This document shows positions 8,574 through 17,632 of a stretch of 64,000 nucleotides of DNA, piece by piece. The DNA is from Sphingomonas sp. ERG5 (lineage in GTDB: Bacteria; Pseudomonadota; Alphaproteobacteria; Sphingomonadales; Sphingomonadaceae). The notes under the pieces are model-generated. The model was not told the origin of the DNA, did no database searches, and saw nothing but the letters and a program-made list of their open reading frames with translations. Numbering within the stretch: position 1 is the stretch's first letter; each line of letters begins with the position of its first letter. Location of the stretch: NCBI RefSeq assembly GCF_000803065.1, contig NZ_JSXI01000043.1, forward strand, positions 20,275 through 84,274, read 5' to 3'. The translations under genes and the position numbers were made by a program.

Positions 8574-8622
8574 TGTCTTGACAGGAAGATAGTTCCGACG
8601 GATATATCTTCTCGTCAAGATA
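8574..8622 (+). promoter_or_regulatory. Double MarR-type operator over the cupin operon promoter
   Basis: Box 1 is TGTCTTgacaggAAGATA at 8574-8591 and box 2 is TATCTTctcgtcAAGATA at 8605-8622. In box 2 the two outer hexamers are perfectly palindromic. The boxes lie 31 bp apart centre to centre, three helical turns, so two dimers would sit on the same face. The whole region is also one long imperfect inverted repeat. A plausible -35 TTGACA (8578-8583) lies inside box 1, and a -10 GATATA (8601-8606, 17-bp spacer) touches box 2. Bound repressor would block the promoter. Confidence 0.72.
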
Positions 8623-8660
8623 GTTTGCTTCCGCAAACATGCATCAAGAGGAGACTGGAT

Positions 8661-8996
8661 ATGCTCAATGTCCTTCGTCACCAGGAGCCGCAACCAGGCC
8701 AGAGCCGCACGGTGCGCTTCGAGGGCCTAGACCATGGCAGCGGGGTGTCGTTCTTCCTGGTCGACAATGAGCCGGGCCAGGGGCCGGGCCTTCATGTGCA
8801 TCCCTATTCCGAGACCTGGATCGTCAGAAAGGGCGAGGCCGAGTTCATCGTGGGCGACGAGAAGGTCCGCGGCTATCCGGGCGACATCCTGGTCGGGCCC
8901 GCCGGCATCCCGCATCGCTTCGTGAATGTCGGGACGGGGCGGCTCGAAGTCACCTGCATCCATGCCAGCGACACGATCGAGCAGGAATTCCTGTGA
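8661..8996 (+). CDS. Cupin-domain protein
   Basis: 111 residues forming a single small beta-barrel cupin. The metal-binding motif 1 is GLHVHPYSETWIVRKGEAEF, carrying the typical two His and a Glu, and motif 2 is GDILVGPAGIPHRFVNVG with the last His. The ATG at 8661 follows AAGAGGAG (8647-8654). It is the first gene of a two-gene operon with a VOC protein, under the double MarR operator. Small cupins of this type occur in detoxification or dioxygenase roles, and the substrate here is unknown. Confidence 0.9.
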   Translation: MLNVLRHQEPQPGQSRTVRFEGLDHGSGVSFFLVDNEPGQGPGLHVHPYSETWIVRKGEAEFIVGDEKVRGYPGDILVGPAGIPHRFVNVGTGRLEVTCIHASDTIEQEFL

Positions 8997-9034
8997 CGTG
9001 AAATCGACGCCAAGAACAGCAAAAGGAGAATAGT

Positions 9035-9454
9035 GTGCCCAAGATGATCTTTGTGAACCTGCCGGTGCAGGACCTAGCCACAGCGACCCGCTTTTATGAA
9101 GCGATCGGGTGCGAGAAGAACGAACAGTTCAGCGATGACCAGGCCTCTTCGATGGTCTGGTCGGACGCAATCACCTTCCAGTTGCTGACTCACGGCTATT
9201 TCGCAACCTTCGCGCCGAAGCCGATCGCGAATGCGCGGGAAACCGTCGGCGCACTGTTCGCCCTGACTCGCGACAGCCGCGAAGAAGTGGATGGCATCAC
9301 CGAAGCCGCAGCCTCAGCGGGGGGCAAGGCGGACGTTCGCGACCGCATGGATATGGGCTGGATGTACAACCGTGCCTTTGCGGACCCGGATGGCCATGTC
9401 TTTGAAGCCGTATGGATGGACATGAGTGCGGCGTTTGCCGCGCCGAATGAATAA
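9035..9454 (+). CDS. VOC-family (glyoxalase/bleomycin-resistance-like) protein
   Basis: 139 residues with the paired beta-alpha-beta-beta-beta folds of the vicinal oxygen chelate superfamily: MIFVNLPVQDLATATRFYEA at the N-terminus and YNRAFADPDGHVFEAVWMD at the C-terminus. The start is GTG at 9035 with the Shine-Dalgarno AAAAGGAGAA (9021-9030). It lies 38 bp behind the cupin gene in the same transcript. The close relatives I know by pattern are glyoxalase-like proteins of unclear substrate. With the MarR regulator and the cupin this looks like a small stress or detoxification module. Confidence 0.9.
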   Translation: MPKMIFVNLPVQDLATATRFYEAIGCEKNEQFSDDQASSMVWSDAITFQLLTHGYFATFAPKPIANARETVGALFALTRDSREEVDGITEAAASAGGKADVRDRMDMGWMYNRAFADPDGHVFEAVWMDMSAAFAAPNE

Positions 9455-9519
9455 CGACGAAAGGATCACGATGGTCGGCGCTTTCGCTTGCCGACCATCG
9501 TCTCCCCCTATTGCCCACC

Positions 9520-9720
9520 CTATCGACTGTCGGGCCGTGACTTGCGCGGCGCACCGTCAGTTTGATGATCGCGCGACGCGTCAAACGCGCGCCAGTCGCC
9601 AAGGGTGACCTTGATCAGCGGGAAACCGCAACGGCGACATGGCGCACGGTAATTATGGCCATCGTCCCACACCCGCGCCGCGTCGCGCTGATGGTTCAGG
9701 ATCAAGCATAGCAGATTCAT
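9520..9720 (-). CDS. Small conserved protein with CRRC motif
   Basis: 66 residues starting MNLLCLILNHQRDAARVW, with APCRRCGFPLIKVTLGDWRA in the middle. The CxxC, the WDDG run and the short size match small uncharacterised proteins I recall from sphingomonads; no function is known to me. The start at 9720 gives the conserved-looking opening and is preferred over an upstream frame extension. It lies tail-to-tail with the VOC gene and upstream of the PilZ gene, in its own small unit. Confidence 0.55.
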   Translation of the reverse strand: MNLLCLILNHQRDAARVWDDGHNYRAPCRRCGFPLIKVTLGDWRAFDASRDHQTDGAPRKSRPDSR

Positions 9721-9812
9721 CGCCGCGTTTCCGTCCGGCACCAATCGACCGCGCGGGGAAAGCTGGGTCCTATATCGGCTCGCGTGGCCATAACGCCCCC
9801 TCGCCCTTCAAA

Positions 9813-10136
9813 CTAACTTGGGCTGAGCGCAGCCAGCGTTTCGAACGCGGCATCGTCGAGTGCATGATGGAACTGGCAGCCGGCCTCGAAATCATCGGCC
9901 CACATCACCGTGGCCGCAACCTGGCCAAGCAACGGGAGGGTCAGCCAGATAACCGCGCCTCTGCGCAGTCCGGAATAGCTATGGATACGGGCACCGTGGA
10001 TCGACAGATCCGCCACCTTGCACAAGGTGCGGTCCAGTCCGCCTCGCCCGATCCGCGCATCAAGCGACACCGGCGCGCGCGGGGCTCGCCGGCGTCCGTT
10101 GCTGATGACTGCTGGTTCGTATTCGGCGGCGAACAT
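9813..10136 (-). CDS. PilZ-domain protein
   Basis: 107 residues. PilZ domains bind cyclic di-GMP through an RxxxR motif and a (D/N)xSxxG motif; here NGRRRAPRAPVSLDARI and VADLSIHGARI fill these places. ATG at 10136 has GGGGA close upstream, while the frame also reaches a TTG at 10172. It is a single-domain protein, so it probably acts as a c-di-GMP adaptor on motility, surface or cell-cycle targets. It stands alone between the small CRRC gene and rpmE. Confidence 0.85.
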   Translation of the reverse strand: MFAAEYEPAVISNGRRRAPRAPVSLDARIGRGGLDRTLCKVADLSIHGARIHSYSGLRRGAVIWLTLPLLGQVAATVMWADDFEAGCQFHHALDDAAFETLAALSPS

Positions 10137-10229
10137 GGCTCCCCTTTCGTCTGAACGATGAATCGTCGACAACTGGGGAGAGCCTATGCCCGCTTGGCTA
10201 ACGCGCCGTTAACAACGGCGCCAAAGCCC

Positions 10230-10457
10230 TTACTTCTTGAGAGTGAGGCCACCGAAGCGCTTGTTGAAGCGTGCGACCTGGCCGCCGGTGTCGAGCATCG
10301 TGCCGCGGCCGCCGGTCCATGCCGGATGCGCCAGCGGATCGATTTCGAGCGTCATCGTGTCGCCTTCCTTGCCCCAGGTGGAGCGGGTTTCGTACACGGT
10401 GCCATCGGTCATCTGCACCTTGATGGTGTGATAATCGGGATGGATGTCTTTCTTCAC
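10230..10457 (-). CDS. rpmE: Ribosomal protein L31
   Basis: 75 residues beginning [20 protein letters not shown], the diagnostic L31 opening. The cysteines of the zinc-binding L31 form are absent, so this is a zinc-independent version. The start codon is GTG at 10457 with the Shine-Dalgarno GGAG (GGAGATTTGAC). It stands alone, 146 bp from fabZ, on the same strand. Confidence 0.95.
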   Translation of the reverse strand: MKKDIHPDYHTIKVQMTDGTVYETRSTWGKEGDTMTLEIDPLAHPAWTGGRGTMLDTGGQVARFNKRFGGLTLKK

Positions 10458-10603
10458 GTCAAATCTCCGAGAGTGGCTGGTTCCGACCAGCCTGAAGGAA
10501 GGCGCGCCTTACAGAAGGCGCTCTTGAAACACAAGCGCGGCGGCCATCCGACCGGATCGGCATCCCCGGCGCAAATATACGGCAGACCGGGCAGATACTA
10601 TGC

Positions 10604-11080
10604 TCAGGCTTTGGGAGGATCCGCGATCATTGCGGTGAAATTCGATTCCGCGACAAGCTGCCCGTCGATCGTGGCGCGACCGGAGAATTTACACACGCTC
10701 GACCGTTTCTGCACGAACTCGACTTCGAGGCGCAACAGCACACCGGGTTCAACCGGCTTCCTGAACTTCGCGCCTTCGATCGCCATGAAATAGACCAGCT
10801 TGCCCGATCCGGCGAGGCCAAGCGATTCGACCGCAAGGATGCCTGCCGCCTGCGCCATCGCCTCGACGATCAGCACGCCGGGCATGATCGGCCGTCCGGG
10901 GAAATGTCCCTGGAAAAAGCTTTCGTTGATCGTCACCGCCTTGATCGCCGCGATCGACCGGTCGAGGATCAGTTCCTCGACGCGGTCGACCAGCAGCATC
11001 GGATAGCGGTGCGGCAGCGCTGCCATGACCCGCGCGATATCGAGCGGGCCAAGCACTGCCGGAGCTACCGTCTCGGTCAC
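10604..11080 (-). CDS. fabZ: 3-hydroxyacyl-ACP dehydratase FabZ
   Basis: Dehydrates 3-hydroxyacyl-ACP in fatty-acid elongation. 158 residues with the hot-dog fold signature [11 protein letters not shown] and the active-site segment [20 protein letters not shown] (catalytic His and Glu). The start is GTG at 11080, in a 4-bp GTGA overlap with the end of the skp-like gene. In many Gram-negatives lpxD precedes and lpxA follows fabZ; here neither is present, which fits a genome without lipid A. Confidence 0.95.
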   Translation of the reverse strand: MTETVAPAVLGPLDIARVMAALPHRYPMLLVDRVEELILDRSIAAIKAVTINESFFQGHFPGRPIMPGVLIVEAMAQAAGILAVESLGLAGSGKLVYFMAIEGAKFRKPVEPGVLLRLEVEFVQKRSSVCKFSGRATIDGQLVAESNFTAMIADPPKA

Positions 11081-11757
11081 CGGCTTTCAGGCTGCTTCTT
11101 GGGCTTGGCGCCGGTCGCCGGTGCAGCGGGCGCAGGAGCGGCGGCCGCTTGCTGACCCTGCTGGCCAGGCTGCCAGCCGGCTGGCGGTGTGATGCTCGCC
11201 TTGGGGAAGAGGCGATCGATTTCAGCGCTGATCGCCGGGGTGATGTCGGCGGTCGGGCTGGCGAAGAACGCCGCATTGGGGCGGATCAGCACCGAGATGT
11301 TGCGCGACTTCACCACATTGGTGACGGCTTCATTGACCTTGCTGGTGATCTGCTCGACCGCATAAGCGCGGGCGCGCGACGGCTGTGCGGTCATGCGGCC
11401 CAGTTCTTCCTGCGCTGCCTTTTCCTTCGCTTCGATCTGCGCCAATTCCGCCCCACGGGTGCTGCGCGCGGCGGCAATCTCAGCCTGGCTCAGCTGATTG
11501 TCGCCATTGGTGTCGAACTTCTTGTAAAGCGGCGCCAGTTCGGCCGCGATCGCATCGCTGCGCGTCTTGGCTTGATCGAGCTGCGTCTTGTAGGTCGTGC
11601 CGATTTCCGCCTGTGCCGCAGCCCAGACCTTGGAATTCTCGACTGCTGCTTCAGGATCGGCGACCGCAACGGTCTGTGCCTGCGCCTGGGTAGCGACGAT
11701 GATCGCGCCGGGAGCGACCAGCACCGCCGCCAACAAAATCTTCTTGTGCATATTCAT
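11077..11757 (-). CDS. OmpH/Skp-family periplasmic chaperone
   Basis: 226 residues with a signal peptide ([20 protein letters not shown]...AQA). Its helical arms are rich in Ala, Glu, Lys and Gln, as in Skp, which holds unfolded outer-membrane proteins for the Bam complex. A C-terminal low-complexity Ala/Pro/Gln tail is added. It sits directly after bamA with a 1-bp TAATG overlap, the widespread bamA-skp arrangement, which supports the role. Confidence 0.88.
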   Translation of the reverse strand: MNMHKKILLAAVLVAPGAIIVATQAQAQTVAVADPEAAVENSKVWAAAQAEIGTTYKTQLDQAKTRSDAIAAELAPLYKKFDTNGDNQLSQAEIAAARSTRGAELAQIEAKEKAAQEELGRMTAQPSRARAYAVEQITSKVNEAVTNVVKSRNISVLIRPNAAFFASPTADITPAISAEIDRLFPKASITPPAGWQPGQQGQQAAAAPAPAAPATGAKPKKQPESR

Positions 11758-14486
11758 TAGAAGGATGTCCCTACGTTGAAAGTGATAAGCTTGGTATCGT
11801 CGCCTTTATCCTTGAGCAGCGCATAAGCAAGATCGATGCGCAACGGGCCAAAGGGTGAGGTCCAGTTAACACCGGCGCCGATCGAGAGACGTGGCTTGGC
11901 TGAATTGCCGACGAATTGTTCCTTGAAGGGCTGGATGGCGGTATTACGAAGAATCTGGTTCACGCCGCCGCCGTTGCAGGTTCCGGATGCGTCCGGAATA
12001 CCGACCGCGCAAGTCGTCGTCAGCGTGCCGCCATCGGCCTGGGTAATACCGTAGAGCTGCTGGCCTTGGTCGTTCAGGAGCAGAGGTGACAAGAAATTGC
12101 CTTTGTCATCGACCGGAAAAGTAACCGTGGGCAAAGGCTTGGTGATACCGAACAGCGCGCCGGTCTGCAGATAGATTGACGGGCGCAAGCCGAGTTCGCG
12201 AGCGCCGGCACTGAGCGGGATTTCAAGCTCGATGCGCCCGGAGTAATACGCTCGACCGCCGAGTGCATCGTCGATGATCTGGTTCTTGTCGGTCACCAGG
12301 ATCTGCTTGCCGCTGGCATCCGTGGTGTAGGGGATACGCTGGACGCGCGGCCCGACGCCACGAATGTCGAAGCCGCGGAACTCCGGCTCGCCAAGATAGA
12401 AACGATCGGTGATGCGCACCTTGTCAATGCCCTTGCCGCGACTACCTTCCAGTGAATGGATGTAACCGCCCTCAAGGCTTGCCGACAGGATGAAGCCGCT
12501 GCCGAGGCCCCAATATTTATCGGCATCGAAACGCGTGCGGATGTAGCGCACGTCACCGCCAAGGCCAGCGAAATCCTGGCTGAACACCAGTCGCTGACCA
12601 CGGCTCGGCCGCAGTCGGCTGTTGAGGCTGTCATAGATCAGCGAGTAGCCGACCGAAGACGTCGCGCGGTTGCCGATCGCTTCGCAGAGATAGCGGCCAG
12701 CCTTGACGACATCGCAGCTGCCGTTGGTGTAATATTGGCTCGAAAGCCCCACATTGTCGAAGGTCAGGCCGTAGCGCGCCGACGCCGACCAATATTCGGT
12801 CAGCGGGATGCCCGCCCGGATCTGGAAACCGGTCGAGACCTGACTGTAAGTGGTCTGGCGGTCGTTACCGATATAATTGAACGAGTTATAGTCGCGGCGG
12901 AAGATGTCGCCACCAATCGCGATATTCTTGTCAAAGAGATAAGGCTCGGTAAAGCCCAGTTCCACCGACTTGGAATAGCTCGAATAATTGACGCTCGCGC
13001 GCAACTCCTGCCCCTTGCCGCGGAAATTGCGCTGACGGATCGATGCCTGGACGATGAAGCTTTCGAGGCTGGAGAAACCGGCCGACAGCTGCAATTCGCC
13101 GGTCGATTTTTCTTCGACATCGGCGGTCAGCACGACGCGGTCCGGCGCCGATCCGGGAGTCTGCTTGATCTCGAACTTTTCCTGGAAAAAGCCGAGCGAG
13201 TTGATCCGGTCCTGCGAGCGCTTAACCTGGAAGCTGTTGAACGCATCGCCTTCCGACAGGCGGATTTCACGCCGGATCACCTTGTCCTGCGTGTTGGTGT
13301 TGCCGTTGATGTCGATGCGCTCGACATAGGATCGCTTCGCCTCGGCGATGTTGAAATTCAGCGACATGGTGAGCGTTTCACGGTCGCGCTGGAATTCCGG
13401 ATTCACCTCGGTGAAGGCGTAGCCGAACAATCCAGCCGTCTCGCTGAGGCTGTCGACCGAGCTCTCGACCAGCTTGGCGTTGTACCAGTCGCCCTTCTTG
13501 ATCGCCAGCCCCTTGGCCAGCGCGTCATTGTTAAAGTCGCGGATCGAGCTGTCGACGGTGACGTCGCCGAACTTGTAGCGCGGGCCTTCCTCGACGACAT
13601 AAGTGATGATGAAGTCGGATTTGTCGGGGCTCAGCTCGGCGACGGCGGAGGTCACCTTGAAGTCGGCATAGCCCTCGGTCAGGTAGAATTGGCGCATCTT
13701 CTGCTGGTCATACGCCATGCGATCCTGGTCGTAGCTCGTGTTCGAGCTGAGCAGCCGGAACAGACGCGCCTGCTTGGTCGCCATCTGCTCGCGCAGCTTG
13801 TCATCGTCGAACACCTCGTTGCCGATGATGTTGATCTGACGGACCTTGGATTTCGGCCCTTCGCTGATTTCGAATACGACATCGACACGGTTCTGGTCGA
13901 GCGCAACCATCTTCGGTTCGATCGAAGCACCGAAACGACCCTGGCGCCGATACAGTTCGACGATTCGCGCGACATCCTGACGCACGGCCGTGCGCGTGAA
14001 GATCTGGCGTGGGGCGAGCTTGATTTCCTTGGTGATTTTCTCGGACTTGAGGCGCTTGTTGCCCTCCAGCACGATACGATTGATCACCGGATTTTCGCGG
14101 ATGCGAATGACGATGTCGCCGGTCTCGACGCCGGCGATCGACACATCGGCGAAGAAATCGCTCGCCAGCAGGTCGCGCAGGCCCTGATCGAGCGTTTCGT
14201 TGGTGTAGGCCTGACCAATACGCAGCTTGGTGTAGGAGAGCACCGTATCGGGTTCGATACGTTGCGATCCCTCGACGCGGAGCGACTTGATCGTGCGCGT
14301 CACCGGCGCAACGACGGGCGCTGGTGCCTGGGGGGCTCCCGCTTGTGCCGCGGCACCCTGTGGCGCGGCTTGGGGCTTGGCGGCCGGCGGCGCGGTCTGC
14401 GCACTGGCGATGCCCGACAGCATGGTGCCCGCGAGCAACGCCGCCGTGGCGCTAGCGCCGAATTTAGAAACCTTGATCGCTGTCAC
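11757..14486 (-). CDS. bamA: Outer-membrane protein assembly factor BamA
   Basis: Central subunit of the outer-membrane beta-barrel assembly machine. 909 residues from GTG at 14486 (GTGACAGCGATCAAG), which follows GGGGTGGA; a TTG 12 bp earlier is possible. The signal peptide ends in ASAQ, followed by a Pro/Ala/Gln-rich stretch, five POTRA repeats (about residues 70-480) and a 16-strand barrel ending in NVGTSF, whose terminal Phe is the expected barrel C-terminus. rseP lies upstream, the usual neighbour in alphaproteobacteria, and a skp-like gene overlaps its stop. Confidence 0.95.
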   Translation of the reverse strand: MTAIKVSKFGASATAALLAGTMLSGIASAQTAPPAAKPQAAPQGAAAQAGAPQAPAPVVAPVTRTIKSLRVEGSQRIEPDTVLSYTKLRIGQAYTNETLDQGLRDLLASDFFADVSIAGVETGDIVIRIRENPVINRIVLEGNKRLKSEKITKEIKLAPRQIFTRTAVRQDVARIVELYRRQGRFGASIEPKMVALDQNRVDVVFEISEGPKSKVRQINIIGNEVFDDDKLREQMATKQARLFRLLSSNTSYDQDRMAYDQQKMRQFYLTEGYADFKVTSAVAELSPDKSDFIITYVVEEGPRYKFGDVTVDSSIRDFNNDALAKGLAIKKGDWYNAKLVESSVDSLSETAGLFGYAFTEVNPEFQRDRETLTMSLNFNIAEAKRSYVERIDINGNTNTQDKVIRREIRLSEGDAFNSFQVKRSQDRINSLGFFQEKFEIKQTPGSAPDRVVLTADVEEKSTGELQLSAGFSSLESFIVQASIRQRNFRGKGQELRASVNYSSYSKSVELGFTEPYLFDKNIAIGGDIFRRDYNSFNYIGNDRQTTYSQVSTGFQIRAGIPLTEYWSASARYGLTFDNVGLSSQYYTNGSCDVVKAGRYLCEAIGNRATSSVGYSLIYDSLNSRLRPSRGQRLVFSQDFAGLGGDVRYIRTRFDADKYWGLGSGFILSASLEGGYIHSLEGSRGKGIDKVRITDRFYLGEPEFRGFDIRGVGPRVQRIPYTTDASGKQILVTDKNQIIDDALGGRAYYSGRIELEIPLSAGARELGLRPSIYLQTGALFGITKPLPTVTFPVDDKGNFLSPLLLNDQGQQLYGITQADGGTLTTTCAVGIPDASGTCNGGGVNQILRNTAIQPFKEQFVGNSAKPRLSIGAGVNWTSPFGPLRIDLAYALLKDKGDDTKLITFNVGTSF

Positions 14487-14549
14487 TGTCCACCCCAACC
14501 GGAGAAAATTACGCGGGCCGCTTAATTAGCCTGCCCTGCCTCAACCGCG

Positions 14550-15683
14550 TCAGCCGATCAACCCGGCCAAATTCTTCCACAGCCCGAAAGCGCCCAGATC
14601 ATTGAACGTTACGAGCATCATCAGCGCAAACAATGCCACCAACCCGCCACGAAAAGCCCATTCCTGGACTTCCGGTCTGACCGGTCTTCGCCGGATCGCC
14701 TCGATCGCGTAGAAAAACAAATGGCCACCATCCAGCATGGGGACTGGCAACAAATTGATGAACCCCAAGTTAATCGACACCAGGGCAATCAGGAAAACAA
14801 ACGCATCGGGACCAAGCGCCAACTGCTCGCCCGATGCCTTGGCGATGCTGAGCGGTCCGCCGAGTTCCTTCACCGAGCGCTTACCAGTGATGATCTGGCC
14901 AAGCGTTTCGACCATCATGCCGACGATGTCACGCACACCGCGGACCGCCACGCCCGGCGCCTCCAGCAAGCCGACCGAGACACGGACGGCCTGAGCCGGT
15001 GCGACGCCGAGCAAGCCGAGGCGATATTCATTGTTGAAGCGGTCGCGCTGGACCTGCGTGCCGATCGTCACGGTGCGACGGATCGACACGCCGCCGCGAT
15101 CGAACGTGACCTCGGCCTGTTCGCCGGCCCGAATCCGGACGTAACGGCGAATATCTTCGAACCATGCGACCGACCGGCCGCCGATTGCGGTGATGCGATC
15201 GCCGGGCTGCAGCGCGATCGCGGCCGCGGCACTGCCCTTTTCAACCGCCCCCACGACGGTGGTGGTGCGGCTGTCGCCATAAGCCAGCGCGAACCCCATC
15301 AAAATCAGGACCGCGAGGATAAAATTCACCGCGGGCCCAGCCGCGACGATGATCGCGCGCTGCCATACCGGCTTCGCCTGGAAGGTTCGCGACCGTTCTT
15401 CGGCGGGCAACGCCAACCACGCCGCATCGGGTTGCCCCGCCGCATTCATGTCACCGGCAAACTTCACATAGCCGCCCAGCGGCAGCCAGCCGAACTTCCA
15501 CCGTGTGCCGCGCTTGTCAGTGACGCCAAAGATTTCCCGACCGAAGCCGATCGAGAAGGCGTCCGCCTTCACGCCGAACAGGCGTCCGGCGAGATAATGG
15601 CCCATCTCATGAACGAACACGAGCGGTCCGATCACTAGCACGAATGCCAAAATGGTCAGCCAAAGGCCAGGGGTCTGGATCAA
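14550..15683 (-). CDS. rseP: Site-2 protease RseP (M50)
   Basis: Intramembrane zinc protease that cuts anti-sigma factors and membrane signal peptides. About 377 residues: HEMGH in the first membrane helix carries the zinc ligands, a PDZ domain covers the middle (LQPGDRITAIGGRSVAWFED), and NLLPVPMLDGGH supplies the third ligand near the C-terminus. I choose TTG at 15683 because it reads MIQTPGLWLTILAFVL after GAAGGA at a normal distance; a GTG at 15707 would overlap the end of dxr. It belongs to the dxr-rseP-bamA block. Confidence 0.92.
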   Translation of the reverse strand: MIQTPGLWLTILAFVLVIGPLVFVHEMGHYLAGRLFGVKADAFSIGFGREIFGVTDKRGTRWKFGWLPLGGYVKFAGDMNAAGQPDAAWLALPAEERSRTFQAKPVWQRAIIVAAGPAVNFILAVLILMGFALAYGDSRTTTVVGAVEKGSAAAAIALQPGDRITAIGGRSVAWFEDIRRYVRIRAGEQAEVTFDRGGVSIRRTVTIGTQVQRDRFNNEYRLGLLGVAPAQAVRVSVGLLEAPGVAVRGVRDIVGMMVETLGQIITGKRSVKELGGPLSIAKASGEQLALGPDAFVFLIALVSINLGFINLLPVPMLDGGHLFFYAIEAIRRRPVRPEVQEWAFRGGLVALFALMMLVTFNDLGAFGLWKNLAGLIG

Positions 15684-15696
15684 ATCACGCAATCCT

Positions 15697-16851
15697 TCAC
15701 ACGCCACTCACTATTCTGGCGCCCGCGATCCTCCGCGCTTCGGCGTCGATTGCCAATACTGCATCGAGCGTTTCCGGTGCGGGCGGGTCGTAACGATCCA
15801 GCGTATCGGCGACGATTGCGGCAATTTCGAGGAAGCCGATCCGGCGTGCGAGGAACGCTGCAACGGCGATCTCATTGGCAGCGTTGAGAATTGCCGGACG
15901 CGCGCCACCCGCATTCAGGGCCTCGCGCGCCAGACGCAGCGCCGGGAAGCGTATGGGATCGGGCGCCTCGAAATCGAGCCGGCCGATTGCGATCAGGTCG
16001 AGCGGCGCCATCGGCGTCGCCATGCGCTCGGGCCAGGCCAGGCAATGCGCGATCGGCGTACGCATATCGGGTGGGCCAAGCTGAGCAAGCACCGAACCAT
16101 CGACATAATCGACCAGCGAATGGACCACCGATTGCCGATGCAGGATGATTTCGATCTGATCATATAGAATTGGGAACAGCCGGGCCGCCTCGATCAACTC
16201 GAGCCCCTTGTTCATCAGAGTCGCCGAATCGATCGAGATCTTCGCACCCATCGACCAGTTGGGATGCGCCACCGCCTGCTCCGGTGTGACGTCACGCATC
16301 CGATCGACCGGCCAGTCACGGAACGGTCCGCCGCTCGCGGTCAGGATGATGCGGCGAATCCCCTCCGGCCGATCGAAGTCGAAGCATTGAAAGATCGCAT
16401 TATGCTCCGAATCGGCGGGGAGCAGGGTCGCACCATGGCGCTTGGCCGCGGCGAGGACGACATCGCCGGCCGAAACCAGCGGTTCCTTATTGGCCAGCAC
16501 CACCGTGCCGCCCTGTTCGACCGCCGCCATGACGGGTTCGAGGCCCGCACAGCCGACGATCGCCGCCATCGTCCAGTCCGCGCCCATCGCCGCGGTATCG
16601 AGCAAGGCCTGCGCGCCGCCCGCAGTTTCGATGTCGGTCCCTGCCAATGCGTCGCGCAGCGCCGGCAGGCAGCTTTCGTCCGCCACCACCGCGCGTCGCG
16701 CATTGGTCCGGACCGCCGCCTTGGCGAGTTTGTCGACGTCGCAATTGGCGGTCAGCGCCAGGACCTCGAAACGCTCGGGTTCGCGCTCGATCAGGTCGAG
16801 CGTCGAACTGCCGACCGATCCGGTCGCACCAAGGATAGTGACTGTTTTCAT
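15697..16851 (-). CDS. dxr: 1-deoxy-D-xylulose-5-phosphate reductoisomerase
   Basis: Second step of the methylerythritol phosphate route to isoprenoids. 384 residues from ATG at 16851; the frame is open far upstream but that part is antisense-like. NADPH site TILGATGSVGSST is at the N-terminus, SEHNAIFQ and SASGGPFRDW are typical, and HPNWSMGAKISIDSATLMNK holds the metal and substrate residues. It overlaps the cdsA stop by 4 bp (ATGA). Placement with uppS is functional: MEP products feed undecaprenyl diphosphate. Confidence 0.95.
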   Translation of the reverse strand: MKTVTILGATGSVGSSTLDLIEREPERFEVLALTANCDVDKLAKAAVRTNARRAVVADESCLPALRDALAGTDIETAGGAQALLDTAAMGADWTMAAIVGCAGLEPVMAAVEQGGTVVLANKEPLVSAGDVVLAAAKRHGATLLPADSEHNAIFQCFDFDRPEGIRRIILTASGGPFRDWPVDRMRDVTPEQAVAHPNWSMGAKISIDSATLMNKGLELIEAARLFPILYDQIEIILHRQSVVHSLVDYVDGSVLAQLGPPDMRTPIAHCLAWPERMATPMAPLDLIAIGRLDFEAPDPIRFPALRLAREALNAGGARPAILNAANEIAVAAFLARRIGFLEIAAIVADTLDRYDPPAPETLDAVLAIDAEARRIAGARIVSGV

Positions 16852-17630
16852 ATGTAAAATCGCGGCAGGATGACCAGAAACGCGGCGATCGGCGCTACCG
16901 GCACCAGCCCGTCGAGCCGGTCGAGTACGCCGCCATGCCCAGGCAGGATGTTGCCGCTGTCCTTGACCCCTGCCCTGCGCTTCAGCCAGCTTTCGAACAG
17001 GTCGCCGCCCTGCGCCAGCACGGCTAGCACCGGCGTCGCGAGCGTCATGCGCCAGGGCAGACCGTAGAAAACATGCATGGCGATCGCGAACAGGCTTGCC
17101 AGTACGACACCACCGATCAGCCCGGCCCAGGTCTTGTTCGGGCTGATCGCCGGCCATAATTTCGGCCCACCGATCGCGCGCCCGGCAAAGTAAGCACCGA
17201 TATCGCAGGCCCAGACAAGCGCCAGCGCCCACAAGGTATAGACGATGCCTTCGTCTTGGCGGCGCATGAACACCAATGCCAGCACTGGCAGCCCGCAATA
17301 GATCACACCCGCGGCCAGTGTCGGCCGCCGTGTCACGATCGCGATGAAGAAAGTCGCGCCCGCCAGCAACCCGAGCGTGAAAAAGTTATGCACCTCGATG
17401 ATCAGTGATGCCGGCGCCATCAGCGCAAGCGGCACCGACAATGCGAATTGCGCCATCCGCCGGGTCTTCCGATCGACACCATCAAGGTCGGCCCATTCCG
17501 CCATCATGACCAGCGACAACAGGATGCAGACCAGCCAGAAGCCGATGCCGCCCCACCACAGCGCCAGCGCCGCGACGGCGACGAGCAGCACGGCCACAGC
17601 GGACCGCAGCCCGAGATCAGAGCTTTTCAT
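16848..17630 (-). CDS. cdsA: Phosphatidate cytidylyltransferase
   Basis: Makes CDP-diacylglycerol from phosphatidate and CTP in the inner membrane, and feeds pssA in this window. 260 residues from ATG at 17630, two bases behind the uppS stop. Several hydrophobic segments precede the C-terminal signature SWLKRRAGVKDSG followed by LPGHGGVLDRLD. The frame is open further upstream, but MKSSDLGLRSAVAVLL is the normal beginning. The gene is coupled to dxr downstream. Confidence 0.93.
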   Translation of the reverse strand: MKSSDLGLRSAVAVLLVAVAALALWWGGIGFWLVCILLSLVMMAEWADLDGVDRKTRRMAQFALSVPLALMAPASLIIEVHNFFTLGLLAGATFFIAIVTRRPTLAAGVIYCGLPVLALVFMRRQDEGIVYTLWALALVWACDIGAYFAGRAIGGPKLWPAISPNKTWAGLIGGVVLASLFAIAMHVFYGLPWRMTLATPVLAVLAQGGDLFESWLKRRAGVKDSGNILPGHGGVLDRLDGLVPVAPIAAFLVILPRFYI

Positions 17631-17632
17631 GG

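Noticed and set aside
12456..14525. 689-codon plus-strand frame over bamA
   Set aside because: Antisense shadow of bamA without a Shine-Dalgarno or recognisable domain.
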